Position numbers and translations under genes: made by a program. Source: Marinomonas mediterranea MMB-1 (GTDB taxonomy: Bacteria; Pseudomonadota; Gammaproteobacteria; Pseudomonadales; Marinomonadaceae). Taken from it: DNA of 64,000 nucleotides. Every line of letters begins with the position of its first letter. Positions within the stretch are counted from its first letter, which is position 1. This document shows, piece after piece, positions 55,301-64,000 of this stretch. The stretch covers positions 4,458,501-4,522,500 of the forward strand of contig NC_015276.1 of NCBI RefSeq assembly GCF_000192865.1, written 5' to 3'. The notes under the pieces were generated by a model that searched no databases, was not told where the DNA came from, and saw only the letters and a list, made by a program, of their open reading frames with translations.

Positions 55301-57600
55301 TTGCCAGTAACGGTAGAATATAACTTAGTATGCGTTTCACGAGGCTTAATATCTGCAACCGCAGCTAGAAATTCTTCCTTTAGATGCTCCATTGCCGGGC
55401 TATGATAAGGCACTTCAACACGTAAGAATTTTTGAAATATTTTTTGATCTTCTAATTGTTTAGCAATACCTGTTAACGTGTCAGTATCGCCTGCAAGCGT
55501 GATCGCTGTTGGACCATTAATAGCAGCAATCGAAACTTTATCAGCAACTGAATCGATAATATCTAACGCCTGGCTGTGATTTAGCCCAACCGCCAGCATA
55601 CCACCGCTTCCCTTAGTTGTTTGCTGCAAACGACTACGATGAAATACAACCTTCGCAGCATCTTTCAACGTTAACGCGCCAGAAATATAAGCTGCAGCAG
55701 TTTCACCAACGCTGTGACCAACAATAATATCAGGCACTACTCCTTTGGATTGAAAGAGAGCTGCAAGAGAGACTTGCAAAGCAAAGTTGCTGGTCTGAGC
55801 AATTTGCGTCTCTGCCATTCGACTCTTTTCTTCATTAGCCGTAAACTCATCTTTTAGAGACCAATCATTGGTAAGCTCTGAAAATGCGTCATCACAACGC
55901 TCAAACATATCGGCAAATACAGGCTCAGATGTAAGTAATGATCGACCCATTGCCCACCATTGAGGCCCCATACCAGATAAAACCATTGTCGTTATAAGCT
56001 CATCTGATTTAGCCACTACTTTGTTCATGCTAATGTGCTCAGAAGCCGTAGAATTAAGGTATAGGTTTAGCTGCTCAATCATTTCTTGCTTGTTACTAGC
56101 AGAAACGACCAAACGCTGATCCAAATGAGCACGGAGTAAAGAAGCATTTGCGCAAATTATTGCAATATCAGACTCTTCATTCTGTAAACACTGTATGTAG
56201 TTTTTGCACTGTGCTTTGAGCGCTGCTTCATTCTTAGCACTGATAGGAAGTCTATAACCTTGACTATTAGAGCCGTTCTGTACACTGTTTGGCGTTTTAC
56301 GAACTGGAGCCTGTTCTAGAACAACATGACAATTACTGCCACCAAAGCCAAAAGAGTTTACGCCTGCTAACTTGGGCATATTACTCAATGGCCAAGGTTG
56401 GCGCGATATGACTGGAGTAAGCTTCAGGGAAGCAAAGTCAATTTTTGGATTACTCTTCTCAAAATGTACCACAGGAGACAATTCACCATAGTGCATACAT
56501 ACAGCGGTTTTAATCAATCCTGCAACTCCGGCAGCCGCTTCGGTATGACCAAAGTTAGATTTTACCGAACCAATTAAACAAGAGTCACCATCCCCACGCC
56601 CCTCAGATAACACATTACCCAGCGCATTGGCTTCAATAGGGTCACCCACTGGTGTTCCCGTTCCGTGGGCTTCAACATATTGAATAGACGCAGGTGACAC
56701 CTTTGCATCTAGGCAAGCTTCACGAACCAAAGTCTGTTGAGCCTGTCCATTGGGTACAGTTTGTCCGCTGCTCTTCCCGTCTTGGTTCGTTGCAGAACCT
56801 TTAATAACTGCGTAAATGCGATCGCCATCCGTTATCGCTTGCTCCAAAGGTTTTAACAGTACTAGTCCTGCTCCTTCACCACGGACATAACCATCCGCCT
56901 TTGCATCAAAAGAACGAGACCGTCCAGTAGGTGAAAGCATATTTGCCTTGGACTCAGCTACTGTAACCCCAGGATTTAGCATTAAATTAACGCCGCCAGC
57001 GAAAGCCTGATGACACTCGCCATTCAAAATGCTTTTTGCAGCTAAATGAACTGCAACTAACGAAGAAGAACAAGCTGTATCTAGTGTAATACTTGGACCA
57101 ACTAAATCGAAAAGGTAGGAAATTCGATTAGACAACAAGGTCATCATTGAGCCAGTCGCCGTATGAGAGTTCAATGCATCCCAATTAGTATGACTGGTTT
57201 CATTCAACAAGTGATCTAGCGTAAATGCCCCTATAAACACCCCTGTTTTTGACCCTTTCATTTCATAAGGGTTGAGTCCTGCATCTTCTAATGATTCCCA
57301 AAATACTTCCAACAACAATCGCTGTTGAGGGTCCATGCTAGAGACTTCAACAGGCGTCAGTCCAAAGAATGCGGCATCGAACTTATAAGGCTGCTTAATA
57401 AAACCACCCCATTTTGTTCGAGCCTTACCCAACGCATGTTCAGAAGAGTAAAAGTGCTCTTTATTCCAACGATCCTCTGGCACCTCACTTATTGCATCAA
57501 CCCCATTAAAAATTAGATCAGCGAATTCTTTCGGGCTATTTGCTTCACCCGGAAAACGACAACCAATTCCTACAATCGCTACATCCTTTTTCGTATCCAT
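52321..57600 (-). CDS. Type I polyketide synthase, KS-AT-DH-KR-ACP, possibly iterative
   Basis: This single 1,759-residue module has, in order: KS (about 5-430; Cys177 in DTACSSS, His312 in EAHGTGT, His352 in SNFGHTEAAAG), AT (about 535-845; Ser630 in GHSVGE, specificity loop VPYHSP), DH (about 900-1165; His930 in DHQVQSQSVLP, Asp1086 in HPALTDALLQ), KR (about 1395-1590; TGGLGDLA, SSYASVYG, Tyr1557) and ACP (about 1680-1755; Ser1717 in LGLDSL). There is no ER, methyltransferase or thioesterase domain, so the chain must be released by another protein, either the AfsA-like enzyme or the thioesterase. The DH motif has Ser in place of the usual Gly. ATG 57600 is preceded by AGAAG; the longer frame adds 20 residues before the KS. 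Confidence 0.95.
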   Translation of the reverse strand: MDTKKDVAIVGIGCRFPGEANSPKEFADLIFNGVDAISEVPEDRWNKEHFYSSEHALGKARTKWGGFIKQPYKFDAAFFGLTPVEVSSMDPQQRLLLEVFWESLEDAGLNPYEMKGSKTGVFIGAFTLDHLLNETSHTNWDALNSHTATGSMMTLLSNRISYLFDLVGPSITLDTACSSSLVAVHLAAKSILNGECHQAFAGGVNLMLNPGVTVAESKANMLSPTGRSRSFDAKADGYVRGEGAGLVLLKPLEQAITDGDRIYAVIKGSATNQDGKSSGQTVPNGQAQQTLVREACLDAKVSPASIQYVEAHGTGTPVGDPIEANALGNVLSEGRGDGDSCLIGSVKSNFGHTEAAAGVAGLIKTAVCMHYGELSPVVHFEKSNPKIDFASLKLTPVISRQPWPLSNMPKLAGVNSFGFGGSNCHVVLEQAPVRKTPNSVQNGSNSQGYRLPISAKNEAALKAQCKNYIQCLQNEESDIAIICANASLLRAHLDQRLVVSASNKQEMIEQLNLYLNSTASEHISMNKVVAKSDELITTMVLSGMGPQWWAMGRSLLTSEPVFADMFERCDDAFSELTNDWSLKDEFTANEEKSRMAETQIAQTSNFALQVSLAALFQSKGVVPDIIVGHSVGETAAAYISGALTLKDAAKVVFHRSRLQQTTKGSGGMLAVGLNHSQALDIIDSVADKVSIAAINGPTAITLAGDTDTLTGIAKQLEDQKIFQKFLRVEVPYHSPAMEHLKEEFLAAVADIKPRETHTKLYSTVTGKLIDGRDQTPEYWWLNLRAPVYFSDAIEKIASEEKSQLFLEVGPHPVLGGSISQQLTEKQLTGVVIPTLRRHEDEVFLVNKSVNELYVNGYPLNWKCLQPAVDKSVSLPLYPWQRNEYRSETHDSLNWLQGGNVDSLLGRRQPTATPTWELQIRGTQLAFLFDHQVQSQSVLPAAAYAEMALQAMRQLHPNLHVSVSALQLQKAMFISSNEPINVQLLFSQDHSSFEVYSRRNAMEDWKHNAKGQVIVSRTYRAHERSPITVDNWQTKEQVFTKFEKMGFNYGDAFQLIDRAAFNEKGAIASITLPSQVSEFIVHPALTDALLQLMLIAADRRQQTYLPTKIGQLTFDRHFTRGLTESLTAQCVLHSNNDNEASGDVHLFNNRGECLLSLTGVQLKPLTGDINEDESTWLTQIDWQRYDSPLTDLNSNKRWLVVADGTDLTAQVIVALEAQGQQCQPVEFNQMLDAVETNTLGSLLEQFGGYDQLVWLPSMHFDASSMSKRSLEKTHQFGVYAFLEVIKEVERFGRKVTIWPVSRGAHQIIPDEPMSLSAAHLIGFSRVMAYQERPNSWQSLIDLPLQVTSDDVKAFVGTLLSSLSGKPEVGIRHGARYVAKLVSHKQSVNPLPVRWNADESVMLTGGLGDLAILQVHQLVDAGARHFILQIRQPLPPEEEWHRLESSSKSANQVLKLASLKRLGVSVTLTSVDITDEHALKAFIEQYQQEHPPIKHLYHCAGVVKDKLVGELETKDFESIYQAKVYGSWALNQAFGDQLETFVFYSSYASVYGAIGQSNYASANSFMDGLAQWRRQCGRAALSINFGPWSGLGMAENLNLDDFFSQNGMKPITVDSGKRLAHYLFRFDAPQVVVAPTDWSKSAVLFPNGVPALVADLVPEDKQTDDEPQFDLKEGILRAQGEERVKLVSQLLVEQLAQTTKLDANDLDASVGILDLGLDSLLSTSFKNRIESELPVTVSLLDLLKGPSVNELAEKVAVTLDD

Positions 57601-57722
57601 AGTAGTAACTTCTTTTAATCCGTAGTGATATTCCAAAATTTTATAATTGCTCTCGCACACTTAATAAATAGTTTTAGCGAGAGGGAGAACTATAAAAAGA
57701 ATTCATTTTTAAAACATTAACC

Positions 57723-57823
57723 AAAGTTAAAATTACAAAAAGGTTTGGTTAAAGTTACAAAAAGGGTTGGTTAAAGTTACAAAAAGGGTTGGTTAAAATT
57801 GCAAAAAGGTTTGGTTAAAATGC
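57723..57823. repeat. 22-bp tandem repeat array upstream of the PKS gene
   Basis: TTGGTTAAAGTTACAAAAAG plus two more bases is repeated head to tail at 57745-57766, 57767-57788 and 57789-57810. A degenerate unit (57723-57744) precedes and a partial one (57811-57823) follows. The 22-bp period is two helical turns. It lies 123-223 bp upstream of the PKS start codon, a position suited to cooperative regulator binding at the operon promoter. Confidence 0.85.
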
Positions 57824-58009
57824 AATGAAATCGTGCCGATTTTTATAGCCCCTAAATTCAAATAATAAGTGCGACAGTGAAAATAAGGTGAGAAGAAGCC
57901 AGCAACTAAAGTTGGTACACTTCTTCTTACCGCAGAACAAAGCTGTACTAGATGAGCGATCAGCAGTTGACCGAAGAGTAAAGATGTCAGTCTCAATAGA
58001 GCCACGATT

Positions 58010-58391
58010 CATCATGAGTTAAAGCGAAATAGAAATGCAAAGTCGTATTGTCTTAAAGTTCAGATAGCTTGTTTAATCAGGAGAAAAACGTCAGCTAAGT
58101 ATCGAATATCATCAAAAATGATTGAATATATTAGTGCTTTAATTGAGTTCGATTGGAGCGGAGCCCTAAGCAAGTATCGAATACTTTAAAAAGGTGTGGT
58201 ATCTCAGTTAGCCATGATGGATTTATCAATATTTTCATGAAAAAGAAGAGTTATATCGGCATCTAAGACAAGAAAAAAGCATTATCGCAAAGAGAAGCGA
58301 ACCAAAATGGAAACGATCAAGAGTGCGGTTTCAATAGATAAACGCCCACTAATTGTAGAGACTAAAAAGCGCTTCAGTGATTGGGAAATAG
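58010..58391 (+). pseudogene. IS30-family transposase, 5' part, degenerate
   Basis: Fragments in shifting frames match IS30 transposase: WIYQYFHEKEELYRHLRQEK and then KMETIKSAVSIDKRP and FSDWEI. The remnant is interrupted at 58392 by the IS66-type element and resumes after it. Multiple stops and frameshifts show long decay. Confidence 0.75.
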
Positions 58392-58399
58392 GTAAGCGC

Positions 58400-59316
58400 C
58401 TATCCAACTACATCCTTGCAATTCCAAGGCAGTAATGCCTCAATACCCTCCACATTTTCGGCATTGGGGAGCTGTTTGAAGATATGCTTTAACCACTCGT
58501 ACTCATTAAGCCCATTGGCCTTGGCCGTTTCAAGCTGTATAAGTTAGCGCAGGCTGTCGCGCCCGCCTGACTTTTACTAAACATCCCGTTCTTACGTCCT
58601 ATTGCATAAGGGCGGATAGCTCGCTCTGCAGCATTGTTATCAATAGGATAATGGCCATCCTCAACGTAACCGACCAGTCGATCCCATTGATTATTCAAGT
58701 AAGATAATGCCTTCCCCATTGCTGTTTTTGGAGCAACGTTGGGCAAGCTTTTTCCCATCCAGCTCTTTAATTGCTTGAGTATCGGCACGGCTTCCTGTTG
58801 ACGCACATCTTTACGTTTGTCTGGGGGCATGTCTTTGATCTTTCTTTCGATAACATAGAGCTTTTGGATGCAGTTTAGCGCCTGATCCGCTTTCCCTGTT
58901 TTGCCTTTAAGCTGAACGTCTTTGGCCTCTTTAAACTTTCGGCGTGCATGCGCCCAACATCCCAAGCGTTTAATCTCATAATCGTCACAGGCTTTTTGAT
59001 ACCACTCATAACCATCCACCATGATGGCTTGGTTGTCGGATGAGAGGAGATGTAATGGTACTGATTGTAATCGGTTGTCAGCATAGTGGAACACGCACGC
59101 GGGCTGAGCTCCGGTGGTGCGCATCACCCACATGTAGCTTTTGCTTTGTGCTGTTTTCCCAGGCTCATCCAAGACCTGTAACGTGGTTTCGTCCATATGC
59201 AGACACGGTTGCTGTTGTAGGGTATCTGTCAGAAGATTGATCAGAGGCTGAATAATGTTCCGCATTTGATCATCCAGTTCGCCAGATTGGTTCAATCCAT
59301 GTCGATCCCAATGCAC
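58400..59316 (-). pseudogene. IS66 transposase TnpC, C-terminal part, frameshifted
   Basis: The frame (MHWDRHGLNQSGELDDQM onward) carries the IS66 core HMDETTLQVLDEPGK, VDGYEWYQKACDDYEIKRLG, CWAHARRKF and IDNNAAERAIRPYAIGRKN. A frameshift near 58530 diverts the normal end, which resumes as EGIEALLPWN in another frame down to 58400. The N-terminal third is missing. Confidence 0.85.
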
Positions 59317-59591
59317 TTAAACATGTCACTTTGGCGATATAGAGGCAGCGCATCGGCGTATTTACTGGTGGCCACGAAGGCTAGTAATCCTGGGCTGGAA
59401 ATACTCTTTTCGATCGGTTGTTTTGGTTTGCTGGCCGTCACGATATGGCTACTACAGCATGGGCAAGCATAGGTTAAGGGAGCCAACTCCATGGCGTCAC
59501 TCACAATGACAAAGAGCCCATTAATGGCTTTGCGAAAATCGACGGGGTCACGATGTAAGTAGATAGGAATGTCACTAGCCCAGTGTATCAT
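59292..59591 (-). pseudogene. IS66 TnpB-TnpC deletion fusion
   Basis: The first 38 residues (IYLHRDPVDFRKAINGLF and following) are the start of TnpB. From APLTYACPCC onward the sequence is the zinc-binding N-terminal region of TnpC (CPCCSSHIVTASKPKQPIE). A deletion joined them in frame. Confidence 0.8.
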
Positions 59592-59890
59592 GCCAGCAAC
59601 CTCACCAAATCAGCCATGTCAGAGAGCGTCATTGAATCTGGGCAATGAACTTTATATTGTCCATGCTCAATCATGACTGTAGAAGCGGTTGAGGTAGGAT
59701 GACTGGACGACGCAACCTGCAAACGAGTAAAGCCAGTCGGCTCATTTACCACATGTCGACGTTGATTCCATTTTACATTGAAGTATTTGGGGTTAATGCT
59801 GTGTTGTTGACAGAACTCAGTTTGGGTTAAGTCAGATTACGCAAAGTCGTCAAATAGCTCGGGGCAGTTGTACTTGCGGTAGGTTGCCAT
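59588..59890 (-). pseudogene. IS66 TnpA with a nonsense codon
   Basis: The minus-strand frame from ATG 59890 (MATYRKYNCPELFDDFA) meets a TAA at codon 18. It continues as SDLTQTEFCQQHSINPKYFN, an IS66 TnpA-like helix-turn-helix. Its TGA overlaps the TnpB start codon, the usual IS66 arrangement. Confidence 0.75.
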
Positions 59891-59978
59891 GGTTTGCTCC
59901 TTGGGTAAAAGAAGCAAAAGGCTGCCTGCTGGATGAGCTTATTGGGAGATGGGGTTCGATTTGCGCTTACGGAGATAG

Positions 59979-60345
59979 ACACTGTTTTAGGTATATATGG
60001 AGTTCTATTACTACCTTATTAAAAAGGAAAACACGTTTTTACCTAATAAAGAAAGTGACTTCAAAGTCAGCCAAAGATGTGAGTTAAGCTAAGATAGAGC
60101 TATTGAAGCCATTTAAAAACCACATCCATACAATCGGTCGAAAGTTTGCGTATCACGCAGAGATAATTGAAGTATTAGATGCAAAGATATATTTTGCTCA
60201 CCCATAGAGTTCTTGGGAGCGTAAAGCCAATAAAAAATAGTAACGCTCTTCTAGGCAATATGTGCCTAAAGGTATTGATTTAAGAAGTGTGACAGAAGAA
60301 AAATAAACTACCGTCCGAAAAAGTGTTTAGGGTTCAAGCAGCCAG
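59979..60345 (+). pseudogene. IS30-family transposase, 3' part, degenerate
   Basis: After the IS66 target repeat the IS30 frame resumes (DTVLG), followed by KRKTRFYLIKKVTSKSAKDV, YHAEIIEVLDAKIYFAHP, SSWERKAN, QYVPKGIDLRSVTEEK and YRPKKCLGF in several frames. It joins the 58010-58391 fragment at DWEI-DTVLG. Confidence 0.75.
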
Positions 60346-60442
60346 CGGCCGTATTTAAAGAGATGTGCTTAGCGGCTTGAAATGAAAAGTGTCGAACTTA
60401 AATTCAGGATCTATCATAATATAAAAACTGAATATTAAACGA

Positions 60443-61039
60443 TCAATTAGTAAGCCAAACATCCTGAGCAGTGAGCCGCTTCCTGATTCGAGAGAGCGCC
60501 ACATTGGTTATACCTAGATAAGAAGCTAAATGATAATCGGGGATTTTATCAATGCGTTCACCAAAACGCTGAGTTAATTGATAAAACCTAGTTTGAGCGT
60601 CAAGAACTAAAAAATCGTACTCACGTTTAAATTTTTGCTCCACCAGCTTTTCTACATAAGGAAGAGCAAATGCTTCCCAAGCACCAAGCACTTTTAAATG
60701 TGACCTTAATTCATGAAAATCAGACATATAAACTACGGTAGATGATAGTGTTTCAATACTAAATAGGGAAGGCTCACTCTGCGCTGACGGCGTAACAGGC
60801 CAAATAAAATCCTGATCAAAGAAAAATCCCTTATTGTATTCTTTTCCTTCACCAGTAGAATAAAAAAATCGTAATAAGCCAGAGTCAATAAACATCGCTT
60901 TATTCCAGCGTTCTCCTTCTCCGACCACTAACTTCCCTTTTGGAAGACAGCTTTTAGAGAATAAACACGCTAAGTAATCAGCCTGTTCAGCAGAAAGCCC
61001 TAACTCTTGAGAAAAAAAGTATTTGATAATATTATTCAT
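60443..61039 (-). CDS. Crp/Fnr family transcriptional regulator
   Basis: This 198-residue protein has a cNMP-binding-like beta roll (LPKGKLVVGEGERWNKAMFI and onward to about residue 110) and a C-terminal winged helix (YHLASYLGITNVALSRIRKR). No Cys cluster for an Fe-S centre is visible, and the cAMP-binding Arg/Ser-Thr motif is not obvious. It is the only intact gene between the IS30/IS66 and IS4 remnants, and the only regulator on the island, so it is a candidate controller of the PKS operon. ATG 61039 starts just before the conserved region. Confidence 0.82.
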   Translation of the reverse strand: MNNIIKYFFSQELGLSAEQADYLACLFSKSCLPKGKLVVGEGERWNKAMFIDSGLLRFFYSTGEGKEYNKGFFFDQDFIWPVTPSAQSEPSLFSIETLSSTVVYMSDFHELRSHLKVLGAWEAFALPYVEKLVEQKFKREYDFLVLDAQTRFYQLTQRFGERIDKIPDYHLASYLGITNVALSRIRKRLTAQDVWLTN

Positions 61040-61155
61040 GCTTCGCCAGCAATCCATAGAAGGCAATAAACTTCATCGAAGATTAAATAACCTTCTATTC
61101 CTTATGGTAGCGAAATATAACGAATTAAATATTTAAATTCAACTCTAAATTAAAG

Positions 61156-61930
61156 TTACCAAAGATCTCTTGCGACAGTAAGTAAGGACGATGAGGCTCG
61201 CCTTTTTCCTTTTTGATTCACAGAGTGATGCTCTTTGAGGAAGCTTTTATAAGGCATAAATTGATTAGGTTTGATTGACGGTGCGTTAATTCTAAGGGTT
61301 GAAGACGTTGGTTCGCTTTTGAAAACAAAGTGGATATGCATCGCCAAGCTTGAAGTGAGTAATCATAGTACTTTCAAGGCCTTCTGACGCGTCCGGTGTA
61401 GTCTTGGCCTTGTTTTACAACTTCTTCCAACCAAGACGTCTTAAAACCAGCATCCGTCACAATAATAGGTTTTGTCTTGGTTGGGAGTAAGGCTTTTAGC
61501 ATATTCAGAAACTGTCGATGTGTCTTCGGTTTTTCTTTCGTTGAGCTATCATGAACTTCTTCGTATAGAATACTAGACCGACCTTCAAAGCAGTACCCGC
61601 ACGAATCAAAAAGTGCTGCCCTCGAGCATCCAAGCCTGACCAATCCACATTGATAATAGGCCGTATTTGAATCACAAAGAGCTTACAGATATAAGCGTAA
61701 AGAGAGATAAACTCCCTGCGTAGATTTTGATTAGAAAGTAAATATCTGATCGCTTAATACGATGCTTCTCGTAGGCTTTTGATTGAATACAACGACCGAT
61801 ACTGGTCAAAATACAAAGACTTCCTTACGCTAAGCTCAATACGCTAGCGGATAGCGGTTTACGTCGAATTTTATGCATATTGGGGCTGGCAATGAGAAGG
61901 GTTTTGTTCAATATAGAGGTCGCGTTCATG
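61156..61930 (-). pseudogene. IS4-family transposase remnant
   Basis: Broken minus-strand frames include LLIASPNMHKIRRKPLSASV near the start, then PIIVTDAGFKTSWLEEVV and DYTGRVR, and KEHHSVNQKGKRRASSS near the end. These follow the IS4 transposase in order, with several frameshifts and stops. Confidence 0.75.
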
Positions 61931-62108
61931 GCTTTGGTGGTAAGTTGTTTTTGGCGAAATTATTGATCGCCAAGTGTCATAATCACCCTTCATCTAGCTA
62001 ATATTTTTATATATATTTTAGGAATGCCTCAGGATAAATAGCTAATAAATCTATCTTCGTTAAAAACAAATGAAAACACTAATTACTATGTTTATAAGGC
62101 TTCTACTA

Positions 62109-62250
62109 GAGCGTGTTGATCTTTTATGTACATAATTCAATCAACCCACATGGGTAGCCACATTTGAAGCGGTTACTTTGACTTTTGGCGAAACCATTAT
62201 AACTGCTCCTCTTGCTGCTTATTTTTCATACCTCAAAAATCAACACGCTC
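62109..62250. mobile_element. 142-bp MITE-like element with IS5-type ends
   Basis: Terminal inverted repeats GAGCGTGTTGATC (62109-62121) and AATCAACACGCTC (62238-62250) bound the element, with TA at both flanks. The right 85 bp are nearly identical to the promoter end of the truncated IS5 element at 45817-45904. It has no coding capacity and is either an internal-deletion derivative or a MITE mobilised by that IS. Confidence 0.75.
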
Positions 62251-62279
62251 TAGAGAAAAAGCTTACTATTAAATAATCC

Positions 62280-62575
62280 ATTTTTAGCACTGTCGCTAAG
62301 TCCAAAGAGTCAATGAGCTCCACACCTCGAATGAAAAATGGCTGCGCCTTCAAAGCATCAAGTTTACCTCTCGCACTCCCCGAGCTTCGTTGCCGAATAT
62401 ATAGCAATCACACGCTTTAAAATCCGGCGAGCTTAACGGTTCGCCTTGCATACCCAAGCAACCGATTTTGGAGAAACAGTCTGGCAAGGTATCGTTAGAC
62501 ACGTCCAGTCCCATTGGCACATGAAATATCACGCCCATGCTAGAGCGAATCACTTTCGTGATAAAATAGGTCCCC
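62280..62575 (-). pseudogene. Degraded partial copy of the TrmH-type methyltransferase gene
   Basis: The reverse strand reads IRSSMGVIFHVPMGLDVSNDT, CLGMQGEPLSSPDFK and CDCYIFGNEARGV, matching 41085-41395 closely. The frame is broken near 62370 and the N-terminal half is absent. Confidence 0.85.
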
Positions 62576-62588
62576 CCAGGCTAAGCAA

Positions 62589-62735
62589 ATAACGAAAGCC
62601 AAAACCACAAGGCAATCGTCACTCTGGCAAACCCGCACCAAAGGGTAAAACAGGAACCGATGGTAAAGGCCGGGCACCCGCAGGGCGCAGTGCAGCAAAG
62701 CCTGCAGGGAAAAGAAAACCGTCGAGATAACATAG
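62589..62735 (+). pseudogene. Fragment of the rluF 3' end
   Basis: The bases at 62589-62626 match 43440-43477, then jump to a match with 43660-43763 (end of the basic tail and stop codon). The sequence then continues as in the 43.8-kb copy into the ferredoxin reductase gene. It has no S4 or catalytic part. Confidence 0.85.
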
Positions 62736-62774
62736 CCAAACATCGAAAATAAAAAAGCCAAAGCCGTTATACGC

Positions 62775-64000
<1,226 letters not shown>

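Larger units (their letters stand above)
58392..59970 (-). mobile_element. IS66-family element with internal deletion, nested in IS30
   Basis: The ends GTAAGCGCC (58392) and, read inward from 59970, GTAAGCGCA are the IS66 type. Flanking 8-bp repeats GGAAATAG (58384-58391) and GGAGATAG (59971-59978) are a target duplication with one mismatch. At 1,579 bp it is shorter than typical IS66 elements (about 2.5 kb), because the tnpB end and tnpC start are deleted. Confidence 0.88.

Noticed and set aside
52321..57600. Short open frames on the opposite strand of the PKS gene
   Set aside because: They have no ribosome sites or family features and lie wholly inside a strongly supported gene.
57723..57823. 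Tandem repeats considered as a CRISPR array
   Set aside because: The 22-bp units are contiguous with no unique spacers, and no cas genes are nearby.
44064..62250. Calling the whole region a functional composite transposon
   Set aside because: The bounding IS elements belong to different families or are truncated, no outer target duplication was found, and every transposase is broken.

Overview
The window looks like the chromosome of a marine gammaproteobacterium of the Oceanospirillales type; Marinomonas is my best guess. This rests on moderate base composition, the linked solute and sugar transport genes, and an alpha-glucosidase closest to the Halomonas type. No rRNA or tRNA gene was seen, so the genus is an inference.

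From 0 to 28.7 kb the DNA is orderly and housekeeping-like. It holds a BCCT osmolyte transporter, a TMEM165/GDT1-type cation exporter with a possible Mn riboswitch leader, and an alpha-glucoside uptake and hydrolysis operon (binding protein, two permeases, ATPase, GH13 glucosidase, LacI regulator) with a PfkB sugar kinase upstream. These are followed by a two-component system, a GGDEF-EAL protein, a glucose-type ABC transporter (GtsABCD-like), an aromatic-type aldehyde dehydrogenase, a periplasmic 5'-nucleotidase, an esterase, RNase PH and YicC. Together they describe import of alpha-glucosides and glucose with local sensing.

From 28.7 to 39 kb the DNA is accessory. It contains a hipBA locus with intact antitoxin and broken toxin, a beta-propeller lactonase pseudogene cut by a dead IS5, and a three-gene operon (C5 DNA methyltransferase, GHKL ATPase, Rossmann methyltransferase-like protein) that is a candidate restriction or defence system. 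A second hipBA scar, a SAM methyltransferase, and an AbiE toxin-antitoxin pair bracketed by 13-bp direct repeats follow. From 39 to 43.8 kb it returns to core genes: a diguanylate cyclase, a TrmH-type methyltransferase, RlmE and a RluF-like pseudouridine synthase.

From 44 to 62.3 kb lies an island bordered by insertion-sequence wreckage (IS256, IS5, IS30 split by IS66, IS4, and a MITE-like element). Its cargo is a nine-gene, minus-strand biosynthetic operon of 11.7 kb: a type I PKS (KS-AT-DH-KR-ACP), an AfsA-like hotdog protein, a HAD phosphatase, an unrecognised 288-aa protein, an MFS exporter, a GST-like protein, an aldo/keto reductase, an ABM monooxygenase and a type II thioesterase. AfsA plus phosphatase plus reductase suggests a butyrolactone- or butenolide-like small molecule fed by a PKS rather than by fatty acid synthesis. 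This is the most novel system in the window. A 22-bp tandem repeat array sits upstream of the PKS gene, and a Crp/Fnr-type regulator survives nearby.

The island is flanked by partial copies of the same chromosomal locus (trmH, rluF tail, ferredoxin reductase): a broken copy at 43.8-44.05 kb and another at 62.3-62.7 kb, before the likely functional ferredoxin reductase that runs off the window end. This shows the island arrived or was rearranged through duplication at that locus.
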